Notes: generated by a model not told the origin, from the sequence alone. 49,011 nucleotides of DNA from Cupriavidus gilardii (GCF_008801915.1 NZ_VZOV01000031.1:1-49011); one strand, 5' to 3'; counted from the stretch's first letter, positions 1-20,398 are shown. A program made the numbers and translations.

Positions 1-2
1 AA

Positions 3-1193
<1,191 letters not shown>

Positions 1194-1242
1194 GCAGTCA
1201 CGACAGCAAGCGCGGCACCAACCGGCCGCGTTTGCCGCCAGT

Positions 1243-1264
1243 GGGGTTGGCTCCAGCCGACCCC
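1243..1264 (+). other. Stem-loop between tuf and tRNA-Trp
   Basis: Arms GGGGTTGGC (1243-1251) and GCCGACCCC (1256-1264) pair over nine bases with one G-T wobble around a TCCA loop. The following bases are AAAGTTGTTTT, a weak T-rich stretch, and the tRNA begins 11 bases after the stem. It could be a weak terminator for tuf or a processing signal that frees the tRNA 5' end. The pairing is seen; the role is inferred. Confidence 0.45.
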
Positions 1265-1275
1265 AAAGTTGTTTT

Positions 1276-1351
1276 AGGGGTATAGCTCAACTGGCAGAGC
1301 GTCGGTCTCCAAAACCGAAGGTTGGGGGTTCGATTCCCTCTGCCCCTGCCA
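1276..1351 (+). tRNA. tRNA-Trp (anticodon CCA)
   Basis: This 76-nt cloverleaf has the acceptor arm AGGGGTA (1276-1282) paired with TGCCCCT (1341-1347), a G discriminator and an encoded CCA end (1349-1351). The anticodon stem TCGGT/ACCGA encloses the loop CTCCAAA, with anticodon CCA at 1309-1311, which reads UGG. The T arm carries GGTTCGATTCC. Placement between tuf and secE is the usual arrangement in betaproteobacteria, and it is probably cotranscribed with one or both neighbours. Confidence 0.98.
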
Positions 1352-1359
1352 ATTCAATC

Positions 1360-1403
1360 AGCCGCGTCGGGCGGATCCACAGAGGATCCATCGTGACGCG
1401 GCT
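1360..1403 (+). other. Long stem-loop between tRNA-Trp and secE
   Basis: The outer arms AGCCGCGTC (1360-1368) and GACGCGGCT (1395-1403) match perfectly. Inside them GGATCC (1373-1378) can pair with GGATCC (1384-1389) around ACAGA. The structure starts 9 bases after the tRNA CCA end and ends 18 bases before the secE start. It may protect or direct cleavage between the tRNA and the secE-nusG message; this role is inferred from position. Confidence 0.6.
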
Positions 1404-1421
1404 TAGTCTCGTTTGCGAAAC

Positions 1422-1802
1422 ATGGCCAATCCCAACGTCGAAACCGTCAACACCTCCAGTGGCAAGTGGCTGCTGGGCGTGGCCGTGCTGCTCGTGGTGG
1501 CCGGCGTGATCGGTTTCTACGCGCTGGCACAACAGCCTGCCTACGTGCGCGGCGCCGCGCTGTTCGTTGGCATCGCGCTCGGCGTGATCGTCGCGCTGGT
1601 GTCCGCGCCGGGCAAGGAATTCGTGGGATTCGCCAGGGAATCGTACCGGGAAGTCCGCAAGGTGGTGTGGCCGACCCGCAAGGAAGCCGGACAGATGACG
1701 GGCCTGGTGTTCGTCTTCGTGGTCGTGATGGCGCTGTTCTTGTGGTCGGCCGACAAACTGATCGAGTGGGTGATCTTCTCCCTCGTGCTGGGCTGGAAAT
1801 AA
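1422..1802 (+). CDS. secE: Preprotein translocase subunit SecE
   Basis: SecE (126 aa) is the small essential subunit that clamps SecY in the SecYEG channel of the inner membrane. Three hydrophobic segments are visible at about residues 13-33, 42-61 and 91-124, the three-helix form also seen in E. coli. The conserved cytoplasmic amphipathic region reads SYREVRKVVWPTRKEA just before the last helix. I chose the ATG at 1422, which gives MANPNVETVN. An in-frame TTG at 1413 would add three residues. Neither start has a clear Shine-Dalgarno sequence. nusG follows after 10 bases, the conserved secE-nusG pair. Confidence 0.97.
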   Translation: MANPNVETVNTSSGKWLLGVAVLLVVAGVIGFYALAQQPAYVRGAALFVGIALGVIVALVSAPGKEFVGFARESYREVRKVVWPTRKEAGQMTGLVFVFVVVMALFLWSADKLIEWVIFSLVLGWK

Positions 1803-1812
1803 GGGAAAGGAC

Positions 1813-2391
1813 ATGACGGACGACGCAAAGCAGGAATCCACTCCTACGCAGCCGCCTTCGAAGAAGCGCTGGTACGTGGTCCACGCTTACTCCGGCATGG
1901 AGAAGAGCGTGCAGCGCGCACTGCAGGAACGCATCGAGCGCGCGGAGATGCAGGACAAGTTCGGACGCATCCTGGTGCCGTCCGAGGAAGTGATCGAAAT
2001 GAAGGGCGGTCAGCGTTCGGTGACCGAGCGGCGCTTCTTCCCGGGCTACGTGCTCGTGGAAATGGAGATGACCGACGAGACGTGGCACCTGGTCAAGAAC
2101 ACCAGCAAGGTCACCGGTTTTGTCGGCGGCGCGCGCAACCGTCCGAGCCCGATTTCCCAGAAGGAAGTCGACAAGATCATGACGCAGATGCAGGAAGGCG
2201 TCGAAAAGCCGCGGCCCAAGACGCTGTTCGAGGTGGGCGAAATGGTGCGCGTCAAGGACGGCCCGTTCACCGACTTCAACGGCAACGTGGAAGAGGTCAA
2301 TTACGAGAAGTCGCGCCTGCGCGTCTCGGTGACCATCTTCGGTCGTGCCACCCCGGTCGAGCTCGAGTTCGGCCAGGTCGAGAAGGTCTGA
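1813..2391 (+). CDS. nusG: Transcription termination/antitermination factor NusG
   Basis: NusG (192 aa) binds RNA polymerase, limits pausing, and links it to Rho and to ribosomal protein S10. The N-terminal NGN domain runs from about residue 19 (RWYVVHAYSGMEKSV) to 125. It includes the FFPGYVLVEM core strand. A C-terminal KOW domain follows a linker and includes GEMVRVKDGPFTDFNGNVEEV. The length is slightly above the E. coli protein (181) because of a longer polar N-terminus. A GGGAAAGGA ribosome site precedes the ATG. It sits between secE and rplK as in most bacteria. Confidence 0.98.
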   Translation: MTDDAKQESTPTQPPSKKRWYVVHAYSGMEKSVQRALQERIERAEMQDKFGRILVPSEEVIEMKGGQRSVTERRFFPGYVLVEMEMTDETWHLVKNTSKVTGFVGGARNRPSPISQKEVDKIMTQMQEGVEKPRPKTLFEVGEMVRVKDGPFTDFNGNVEEVNYEKSRLRVSVTIFGRATPVELEFGQVEKV

Positions 2392-2562
2392 TCGTCACAG
2401 GATTCGCAGGGTCGCGCCGTTTTCGGGCGGTGCGGCCGGCGACGCTCCGCAAGGGGCACAAGAGGAGCGTGAGGCCGGTCCCGCCGCAGGCGGACGGCGA
2501 CAGCGCGTTACGACTCAACAGGACCGATTGCCCAAGGTGCAGCGGTCCGGATTGGAGTAAAG

Positions 2563-2994
2563 ATGGCCAAGAAGATTATTGGCTTTATCAAGCTGCAGAT
2601 CCCGGCTGGTAAAGCGAACCCCTCCCCGCCCGTGGGCCCGGCACTGGGTCAGCGCGGCCTGAACATCATGGAGTTCTGCAAGGCGTTCAACGCGCAGACC
2701 CAGGGTATGGAGCCCGGCCTGCCGGTGCCGGTGGTGATCACCGCCTACGCCGACAAGAGCTTCACCTTCGTGATGAAGTCGCCTCCGGCCACCGTGCTGA
2801 TCAAGAAGGCTGCCGGCATCACCAAGGGTTCGGCCAAGCCGCACACCGACAAGGTTGGCAAGATCACCCGCGCCCAGGCTGAAGACATCGCCAAGGCCAA
2901 GAACGCCGACCTGACCGCCGCCGATCTGGACGCGGCAGTGCGCACCATCGCCGGCTCGGCCCGCTCGATGGGTATCACCGTGGAGGGTCTGTAA
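2563..2994 (+). CDS. rplK: 50S ribosomal protein L11
   Basis: L11 (143 aa) binds the GTPase-associated region of 23S rRNA and takes part in factor binding and RelA activation. The N-terminal domain begins KIIGFIKLQIPAGKANPSPP, the typical proline-rich start of the family, and the C-terminal rRNA-binding domain follows from about residue 75. GGAGTAAAG precedes the ATG. The 171 bases between nusG and rplK contain several possible short stems but no convincing promoter. In E. coli this leader is where L1 represses translation; I could not identify such a site here. The rplK stop is directly followed by the rplA start. Confidence 0.98.
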   Translation: MAKKIIGFIKLQIPAGKANPSPPVGPALGQRGLNIMEFCKAFNAQTQGMEPGLPVPVVITAYADKSFTFVMKSPPATVLIKKAAGITKGSAKPHTDKVGKITRAQAEDIAKAKNADLTAADLDAAVRTIAGSARSMGITVEGL

Positions 2995-3690
2995 ATGGCT
3001 AAGGTTTCGAAGCGCGTAGCGGCCAACAAGGCCAAGATCGAGCGCACCAAGTTCTACCCGATCGACGAGGCGCTGGGCCTGGTCAAGGAATGCGCGTCGG
3101 CCAAGTTCGACGAGTCGATCGACGTCGCCGTGCAGCTGGGCATCGACGCCAAGAAGTCGGACCAGGTGGTTCGTGGCTCGGTGGTGCTGCCCGCCGGTAC
3201 CGGCAAGACCGTCCGCGTGGCGGTGTTCGCCCAGGGCGACAAGGCTGAAGCGGCCAAGGCCGCCGGCGCCGACGTGGTCGGCATGGAAGACCTGGCCGAA
3301 CAAGTGAAGGCCGGCAACCTGAACTTTGACGTCGTGATCGCTTCGCCGGACACGATGCGCATCGTCGGTACGCTGGGCCAGATCCTGGGCCCGCGCGGCC
3401 TGATGCCGAACCCGAAGGTCGGTACCGTGACTCCCGACGTGGCCCAGGCAGTCAAGAACGCCAAGGCCGGTCAAGTCCAGTTCCGCGTCGACAAGGCCGG
3501 TATCATCCACGCGACCATCGGCCGCCGTTCGTTCGAGGACGCCGCGCTCAAGAGCAACCTGTCGGCGCTGATCGACGCGCTGGTCAAGGCCAAGCCGGCC
3601 ACCAGCAAGGGTGTCTACCTGCGCAAGATCGCGGTCTCGTCGACCATGGGCGTGGGCGTTCGCGTCGACCAGGCTTCGCTGGCCGCCTAA
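2995..3690 (+). CDS. rplA: 50S ribosomal protein L1
   Basis: L1 (231 aa) forms the mobile L1 stalk by the ribosomal E site and, in E. coli, represses its own operon. The family hallmark GPRGLMPNPKVGTVT lies at about residues 130-144 in the RNA-binding region. The ATG touches the rplK TAA with no gap, so the two are almost certainly translationally coupled. The ribosome site must lie in the end of rplK (GGAGGGTCTGTAA). Length is normal for the family (E. coli 234). Confidence 0.98.
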   Translation: MAKVSKRVAANKAKIERTKFYPIDEALGLVKECASAKFDESIDVAVQLGIDAKKSDQVVRGSVVLPAGTGKTVRVAVFAQGDKAEAAKAAGADVVGMEDLAEQVKAGNLNFDVVIASPDTMRIVGTLGQILGPRGLMPNPKVGTVTPDVAQAVKNAKAGQVQFRVDKAGIIHATIGRRSFEDAALKSNLSALIDALVKAKPATSKGVYLRKIAVSSTMGVGVRVDQASLAA

Positions 3691-4076
3691 GCGGTTGGCA
3701 TCGCGCTGACCGGACCCGATAACACCGGTCGGCGAAAGCATTCGAGGTTCCGGCCCTGCGCCGGAACCGGTCCGCCACGGCGGGCCAGAGAAAGGCTTTG
3801 GGCAGTGGTGCCGGCGTCAGACGCCGGTCCCGCTGGTTATCAAAGACCGCTGGCGGTCATTGTTCGCGCGCAAGCTGCGGCATGGCCTTAATCGGTGGGA
3901 CCGTACACGGCAGCAAGGTGACGGCAACCTGCCCGCCAGCGTAGATGGCGAACCCGAAGGTTGGAATGGTCCGGGGCGAGACCCCCGGGTGATTCGGGCC
4001 AATCGGACGCCGTTCGTTTGGACTGATGCAAGGTCCTCCGTCGCCGGAGTACCACGCATCGTTTTGGAGCTTAACC
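3691..4076 (+). promoter_or_regulatory. Structured rplJ leader (L10 leader candidate)
   Basis: This 386-base gap has no gene but several perfect or near-perfect stems: GGTTCCGGC/GCCGGAACC (3746-3768), CCGGCGTC/GACGCCGG with one central base (3811-3827), GACCGC/GCGGTC (3845-3858), and CTCCG-TCGC-CGGAG (4036-4049) inside the outer pair GATGC/GCATC (4025-4060). The last element ends six bases before the GGAG of rplJ. In many bacteria the L10-L12 complex binds the rplJ leader to repress translation; position and structure fit that, but I did not verify the L10-specific kink-turn. None of the stems has a T tract. Confidence 0.55.
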
Positions 4077-4595
4077 GTGCCACTCAATATTGAAGATAAG
4101 AAGGCCGTCGTTGCTGAGGTGTCGGCGCAAGTCGCCAAAGCCCAGACCATCGTCGTGGCCGAATATCGCGGCATCACGGTTGGCGATCTGACCAAGCTGC
4201 GTGCCACCGCCCGCGAGCAAGGCGTCTACCTGCGCGTTCTGAAGAACACGCTGGCCCGCCGCGCCGTGGAAGGTACGCCGTTTGCCGCGCTCGCGGAGCA
4301 ACTGACCGGTCCGCTGATCTACGGGATTTCCGAAGATGCAGTGGCCTCGGCCAAGGTTCTGAACGACTTCGCCAAGACCAACGACAAGCTGGTCCTGCGC
4401 GCCGGTTCGTTCGACGGCAAGGTGCTCGACGTCAACGCCGTCAAGGCGCTGGCCTCGATCCCGAGCCGCGACCAACTGATTGCTCAGCTGCTTGGCGTCA
4501 TGCAAGCGCCGGTGTCGGGCTTTGCCCGCCTGCTGGCCGCGCTGGCCGAGAAGAAGAGCGAAGGTGCCCCCGCCGAGGAAGGCGCCGCGGCCTAA
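4077..4595 (+). CDS. rplJ: 50S ribosomal protein L10
   Basis: L10 (172 aa) is the base of the ribosomal stalk; its C-terminal helix carries the L7/L12 dimers and its N-terminal domain binds 23S rRNA beside L11. I chose the GTG at 4077, giving MPLNIEDKKAVVAEV, because GGAG lies at 4066-4069 and the family starts here. An in-frame ATG at 4026 falls inside a leader hairpin and would add 17 unrelated residues. The VLKNTLARRA motif is typical. The tail from about residue 155 is Ala/Glu-rich. rplL follows after 58 bases. Confidence 0.97.
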   Translation: MPLNIEDKKAVVAEVSAQVAKAQTIVVAEYRGITVGDLTKLRATAREQGVYLRVLKNTLARRAVEGTPFAALAEQLTGPLIYGISEDAVASAKVLNDFAKTNDKLVLRAGSFDGKVLDVNAVKALASIPSRDQLIAQLLGVMQAPVSGFARLLAALAEKKSEGAPAEEGAAA

Positions 4596-4653
4596 GGTCA
4601 GGCTCGTCCCGATCGCAATACCGATACCGAATCAAATCTAGGAGTATTTCCAA

Positions 4654-5031
4654 ATGGCAATCACCAAAGACGACATCCTCGAAGCCGTTGGCGCGATGTC
4701 CGTGATGGAACTGAACGACCTGGTCAAGGCGTTCGAAGAGAAGTTTGGCGTGTCCGCCGCTGCGATGGCCGTGGCCGCCGCTCCGGGCGCTGCTGGCGCT
4801 GGCGCCGCTGCTGAAGAGAAGACCGAATTCAACGTCGTGCTGGCCGAAGTCGGCGCGAACAAGGTCGGCGTCATCAAGGCAGTTCGCGAAATCACCGGCC
4901 TGGGCCTGAAGGAAGCCAAGGACCTGGTCGATGGCGCACCGAAGCCCGTCAAGGAAGGCGTGGACAAGGCTACCGCCGACGAGGCCAAGAAGAAGCTGGA
5001 AGAAGCCGGCGCGAAGGTCGAAGTCAAGTAA
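4654..5031 (+). CDS. rplL: 50S ribosomal protein L7/L12
   Basis: L7/L12 (125 aa) is the multicopy stalk protein that recruits translation GTPases. The N-terminal dimerisation region spans about residues 1-35. An Ala/Gly-rich flexible hinge follows at about 36-53, then the C-terminal factor-binding domain with NKVGVIKAVREITGLGLKEA. AGGAG precedes the ATG with normal spacing. The gene is followed by tandem hairpins with a T tract that probably reduce transcription into rpoB, so that stalk protein is made in excess over polymerase. Confidence 0.98.
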   Translation: MAITKDDILEAVGAMSVMELNDLVKAFEEKFGVSAAAMAVAAAPGAAGAGAAAEEKTEFNVVLAEVGANKVGVIKAVREITGLGLKEAKDLVDGAPKPVKEGVDKATADEAKKKLEEAGAKVEVK

Positions 5032-5038
5032 GTGGTAC

Positions 5039-5100
5039 TCGCGTGCCCTCCGGCACGCGAATGGGGCTGGCAAAGGGGAAATCCCGGCGCCAGCCTTTTT
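5039..5100 (+). terminator. rplL-rpoB attenuator (tandem hairpins)
   Basis: The first hairpin pairs TCGCGTGCC (5039-5047) with GGCACGCGA (5052-5060) perfectly around CTCC. The second pairs GGCTGGC (5065-5071) with GCCAGCC (5089-5095), with a GGG/CCC inner match, and runs into TTTTT (5096-5100). This is a Rho-independent terminator by form. rpoBC lies downstream on the same strand, so it is probably partial, as is known for the rplL-rpoB attenuator in E. coli. The first hairpin may act as an RNA-processing site. Confidence 0.75.
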
Positions 5101-5127
5101 GCGCTTCTGTGATGTGTGTTTTATAGG
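5099..5127 (+). promoter_or_regulatory. Candidate rpoB promoter behind the attenuator
   Basis: TTGCGC (5099-5104) and TATAGG (5122-5127) are 17 bases apart, the ideal sigma70 spacing, although three of six bases at -35 and two of six at -10 depart from consensus. The -35 box begins in the T tract of the attenuator. It would give rpoBC transcription independent of rplL. The low match keeps confidence modest. Confidence 0.35.
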
Positions 5128-5199
5128 ACACCCCATCGCGCATGAAGTGATGCATTGCCTACTCGGCGTCGGGGTGAACCTCGGGGCCGCAGCAGAGGC

Positions 5200-5266
5200 C
5201 AAACATCAGTGGCACACTAAGCGGTTGCTGCTGATGTTTGTCTTCTGAACCGACTGCAGAAGACAA
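5200..5266 (+). repeat. Two overlapping inverted repeats upstream of rpoB
   Basis: CAAACATCAG (5200-5209) pairs with CTGATGTTTG (5231-5240), and TTGTCTTCTG (5238-5247) pairs with CAGAAGACAA (5257-5266); both are perfect 10-bp matches. They share the three bases TTG at 5238-5240, so the full stems cannot both form. They lie in the 407-base rplL-rpoB gap (5032-5438); apart from these, the attenuator and the promoter candidate I see no other signal or gene there. RNA processing or regulation is inferred. Confidence 0.6.
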
Positions 5267-5438
5267 GTTTGGTCGGGTGTTCCCCGGACCGGCGCGCGTG
5301 GATGATGGCGCCGGTTCGCAGCGCGCGGACACCGTCAGCCAGAGGTTGGTAGCGGCCAACCGCCAAATCCCCTCCCAGTCGCTGAACACCTCAGGCGCCG
5401 GTCAGGTCCAGCCAGCCCTGCGATGATTCGGAGATCCC

Positions 5439-9545
<4,107 letters not shown>

Positions 9546-9560
9546 TCGTCAGATCGAAAC

Positions 9561-9584
9561 GGGGACGGCAGTGAAGCCGTCTCC
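9561..9584 (+). other. Stem-loop between rpoB and rpoC
   Basis: GGGGACGGC (9561-9569) pairs with GCCGTCTCC (9576-9584), with one G-T wobble, around AGTGAA. No T tract follows. A second imperfect G+C-rich stem occupies about 9608-9637. In the 108-base rpoB-rpoC spacer these may adjust message processing or the ratio of beta to beta-prime; the pairing is seen, the role is not known. Confidence 0.45.
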
Positions 9585-9653
9585 GGCGGATTTCCCACAG
9601 GATGAATGCCGGCGGCCCGTTACCTCGGGCCGGCGGCGAAACAAGGAGTTGCA

Positions 9654-13904
<4,251 letters not shown>

Positions 13905-13940
13905 GGCCGATGCGGTAACGCTGTAAAGCCGTAGCGAAAA

Positions 13941-13974
13941 GCCCGGTGCGAGAAATCGCACCGGGCTTTTTTTT
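13941..13974 (+). terminator. rpoC terminator
   Basis: A perfect 11-bp stem GCCCGGTGCGA (13941-13951) / TCGCACCGGGC (13956-13966) has a GAAA tetraloop and is followed by eight T (13967-13974). AAAA precedes the stem, so it may also act weakly on the convergent gene at 14020-14460. Confidence 0.95.
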
Positions 13975-14019
13975 CGCCTCTGTTCGGAGCCGGCGGCAGT
14001 ACACCGTGGCGTCAGCGCC

Positions 14020-14460
14020 TCAGACGTAGGCGCGCGCCGCGACGGTGGCGGTGGCCGCGGTCGGCGACGTGGGTGCGGCGTCGCTGGAGGCGAAGCCGCC
14101 CGGCTTCTCCAGCGATTTCATGATCAGATCGGACAGCATGCCGAATTCACGCGAACCCAGCTTCTGGCCATATTGCTTCAGGAAGGCGTCGATCGGCACG
14201 CCGGCATTGCGCAGCGACTTGATCTCCGAGTCGCTGAGCGTCACGGTTTCGTAGTTGCCGCTCTGCTGCGACAGCCTGGCCAGTTCATTGGCCTGTTCGC
14301 GATAGAACGTGGCGGCGGCGAACAGATCCAGGTCGCCGCTGGCGCCGATGCCGGCGCTGAGGGACACGGCCTGGGCGGCGCCGCCGACTTCCGGCGTCTG
14401 CGTTGATGCGGCGAGCGGCTGGACCGGGTGTTGGGGAGGGGAAACGGGGGATACAAGCAT
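14020..14460 (-). CDS. Hypothetical protein convergent with rpoC
   Basis: I do not recognise this 146-residue protein. The first 40 residues are rich in Pro, Ala, Ser and Gln without a clear signal peptide. Residues of about 41-115 look folded and helical, with LFAAATFYREQANELARLSQ, then SDSEIKSLRNAGVPIDAFLK and SREFGMLSDLIMKSLEKPGG. The tail is Ala/Thr/Pro-rich. On the minus strand TGGAG lies seven to eight bases before the ATG, a good ribosome site. Codon use is as G+C-rich as in its neighbours. It stands alone between rpoC and recQ. Ordered middle and disordered ends could suit a small adaptor or secreted protein, but no function should be assigned. Confidence 0.75.
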   Translation of the reverse strand: MLVSPVSPPQHPVQPLAASTQTPEVGGAAQAVSLSAGIGASGDLDLFAAATFYREQANELARLSQQSGNYETVTLSDSEIKSLRNAGVPIDAFLKQYGQKLGSREFGMLSDLIMKSLEKPGGFASSDAAPTSPTAATATVAARAYV

Positions 14461-14845
14461 GGTAACGCTCCAGGAAACTCCAAAAGACTGCGATGGTTCT
14501 GATCGTCGTCATCGTTGCTTGCACAACGATTGGACGAGGCAGATGTTCGTCGCCACGAGACGGCGCTGTCTTGCGGTTTCCGAAGCCGACTTGGGGTTCT
14601 CGAATCGTTCGCCGTATGTCACGCAAGCCCGAGACGAAATTCGCAAATCGGCGGAGTCCGAGTGTGATACGGCGAAGGCCTGATTCCGCGCGCCGCACCC
14701 GCGTGGCAGCCCGTGGGCTCCGCATCGAGCCAGCCGTGACGCCACGCCGGCGATGGCCGGCGTCGTTACGATTCGAAGGGATCGCCAGCCGGTGCGGTGG
14801 TATGGTTACGCCTTTCCGATACGTTGCCCGTTTCCCGCTGTTCCT
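14461..14845. other. Divergent gap between the hypothetical gene and recQ
   Basis: This 385-base region separates two diverging genes and should hold both promoters. An inverted repeat ATCGTTG (14511-14517) / CAACGAT (14524-14530) lies 51-70 bases upstream of the minus-strand start and could be an operator. On the plus strand TGG-TATGGT (14798-14806) resembles an extended -10 element about 40 bases before recQ, without a good -35. Nothing else convincing is seen. Confidence 0.35.
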
Positions 14846-16705
<1,860 letters not shown>

Positions 16706-16783
16706 TCAGCGGGGCGACACGCGGGTGGAGCGCCGCAATGCGGCGCCTGCCGTCGCGCCGACATGTTCGCGCAGGTAAACCGC

Positions 16784-16812
16784 TTGACCGTTGATCGGTG
16801 CGCTGCTAGCAT
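16784..16812 (+). promoter_or_regulatory. str operon promoter
   Basis: TTGACC (16784-16789) and TAGCAT (16807-16812) are separated by exactly 17 bases, a strong sigma70 match. Start of transcription would be near 16819, leaving a leader of about 290 bases before rpsL. The 402-base gap after recQ (16706-17107) contains no other gene. Its only other notable signal is the attenuator-like hairpin at 17054-17084. Confidence 0.75.
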
Positions 16813-17053
16813 GCCGGATTCGAGTTTTTGGCTTCGGATTTCGCTCGCGCGTCGTTCGGCACCCGGTGTCCGACGATCGTCCCGGCAGTTCAGTCAGTCC
16901 TGACTGATTTCGCCAGCGGGATCCCAGGCGAGCTCGCGCTCTTTGGCAAGTCTGGTTGTTCACACAGTCCCGTCCCAGAGCGTTCTGCTCGCCTGCTCCC
17001 GCCCAAAACCCGTCCTACCGTTTCGTCGATCGTCGTCGCGCTTGCGGGCGTGC

Positions 17054-17084
17054 CGCCGATTCGTCGTCGAAGCGGTGTTTTTTT
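17054..17084 (+). terminator. Attenuator-like hairpin in the rpsL leader
   Basis: CGCCGATTCG (17054-17063, with its first bases reading C-G-C-C-G) can pair with CGAAGCGGTG (17068-17077) around TCGT, with one A-G mismatch and one G-T wobble. Seven T follow (17078-17084), 23 bases before the rpsL ATG. The form is that of a modest intrinsic terminator inside the leader, so it could attenuate the str operon. This is inference; the stem is imperfect. Confidence 0.4.
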
Positions 17085-17107
17085 GTAAAACCAAGCTGGA
17101 TTGAACA

Positions 17108-17485
17108 ATGCCAACTATCAACCAACTGGTTCGCAAGCCGCGCGTCTCTGAAGTCGTCAAGAGCAAGAGCCCGGCGCTTGAGAACTGCCCCCAACGCCGT
17201 GGCGTGTGCACCCGTGTGTACACCACCACGCCGAAGAAGCCGAACTCGGCACTGCGTAAGGTCGCCAAGGTGCGTCTGACCAACGGTTTCGAGGTCATCT
17301 CGTATATCGGCGGTGAAGGCCACAACCTGCAGGAACACTCGGTCGTGCTGATCCGCGGTGGTCGTGTCAAGGACTTGCCGGGTGTGCGTTACCACATCGT
17401 GCGCGGTTCGCTCGACCTGCAAGGCGTCAAGGACCGCAAGCAAGCGCGTTCGAAGTACGGCGCGAAGCGTCCGAAGGCTGCGTAA
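17108..17485 (+). CDS. rpsL: 30S ribosomal protein S12
   Basis: S12 (125 aa) lies at the decoding centre and affects accuracy and streptomycin response. The PKKPNSALRK motif places Lys at position 43, and GGRVKDLPGVRY places Lys at 88, the wild-type streptomycin-sensitive residues in E. coli numbering. Asp89, the residue methylthiolated by RimO in E. coli, is present. The ribosome site is weak (GGATTGAACA before ATG). It is the first gene of the str operon; a 203-base spacer without a recognised signal separates it from rpsG. Confidence 0.99.
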   Translation: MPTINQLVRKPRVSEVVKSKSPALENCPQRRGVCTRVYTTTPKKPNSALRKVAKVRLTNGFEVISYIGGEGHNLQEHSVVLIRGGRVKDLPGVRYHIVRGSLDLQGVKDRKQARSKYGAKRPKAA

Positions 17486-17688
17486 GCCTGCAACACAAGC
17501 GATGGTGGCTGGCGCCCAGCGTCATGTTGCTGTCAACAAGCGGCGGTACAACGGCCCATTTGCTGCGCCGTGCCGTCGAGTAAGTGGTCCACCCGGCGAA
17601 TTTGCCGCGCCCGGAGCGCAGGAAGGCAAGCTAGTTGGTGGCCGGAGCGCGGAAGACCCCGCACTCAACTGAATCCAAAGGAAAGAAG

Positions 17689-18159
17689 ATGCCACGTCGT
17701 CGTGAAGTCCCCAAGCGGGAAATCCTGCCTGATCCGAAGTTCGGTAACGTCGAAGTTGCCAAGTTCATGAACGTGCTGATGCTGGACGGCAAGAAGTCGG
17801 TTGCCGAGCGCATCGTTTATGGCGCATTCGACCAGATCGAAAAGAAGGCAGGCAAGGCCCCCATCGAGGTGTTCTCCGTTGCGATCAACAACGTGAAGCC
17901 GGTGGTGGAAGTGAAGAGCCGCCGCGTCGGTGGCGCCAACTATCAGGTTCCGGTCGAAGTCCGTCCGTCGCGTCGTTTGGCATTGGCGATGCGCTGGCTG
18001 CGCGAGGCCGCAAAAAAACGCAGCGAGAAGTCGATGGCGCTGCGCCTGGCAGGTGAGCTGCTCGAAGCCGCGGAAGGCCGTGGTGGCGCGATGAAGAAGC
18101 GCGACGAAGTGCACCGCATGGCCGAAGCCAACAAGGCGTTCTCGCACTTCCGCTTCTAA
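17689..18159 (+). CDS. rpsG: 30S ribosomal protein S7
   Basis: S7 (156 aa) starts assembly of the 30S head and contacts the E-site tRNA. The family start MPRRREVPKREILPDPKFG begins at ATG 17689, preceded by AAAGGAAAG; an in-frame GTG at 17635 lies in the spacer and is rejected. The conserved VEVRPSRRLALAMRWL stretch is present. In E. coli S7 represses its own operon through the rpsL-rpsG spacer; the spacer here is long enough, but I could not identify a matching structure. Confidence 0.98.
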   Translation: MPRRREVPKREILPDPKFGNVEVAKFMNVLMLDGKKSVAERIVYGAFDQIEKKAGKAPIEVFSVAINNVKPVVEVKSRRVGGANYQVPVEVRPSRRLALAMRWLREAAKKRSEKSMALRLAGELLEAAEGRGGAMKKRDEVHRMAEANKAFSHFRF

Positions 18160-18185
18160 AGCGCGCGGGATTCGCAGTTGGTTGC

Positions 18186-18217
18186 CGGGCGGGCTGTGTT
18201 TTTACACATCTCGCCCG
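18186..18217 (+). other. Stem-loop between rpsG and fusA
   Basis: CGGGCGGGCTGTGT (18186-18199) pairs with ACACATCTCGCCCG (18204-18217), with one mismatch and one wobble, around TTTT. The sequence TTTGTGTT follows. It resembles a leaky terminator or processing hairpin and lies 62 bases before the fusA start. Confidence 0.5.
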
Positions 18218-18278
18218 TTTGTGTTAGGGGCGTAGGCGAAGAGATGCCGGCGCCTCACTGACGAATTAGAGGATTAAA

Positions 18279-20387
<2,109 letters not shown>

Positions 20388-20398
20388 CCAAGCTGTAT

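Noticed and set aside
3746..3768. Perfect 9-bp hairpin after rplA as a terminator
   Set aside because: No T tract follows; kept only as part of the rplJ leader.
4026..4076. Longer N-terminus for L10 from an upstream ATG
   Set aside because: It lies within the leader hairpin, lacks a ribosome site and gives residues foreign to the family.
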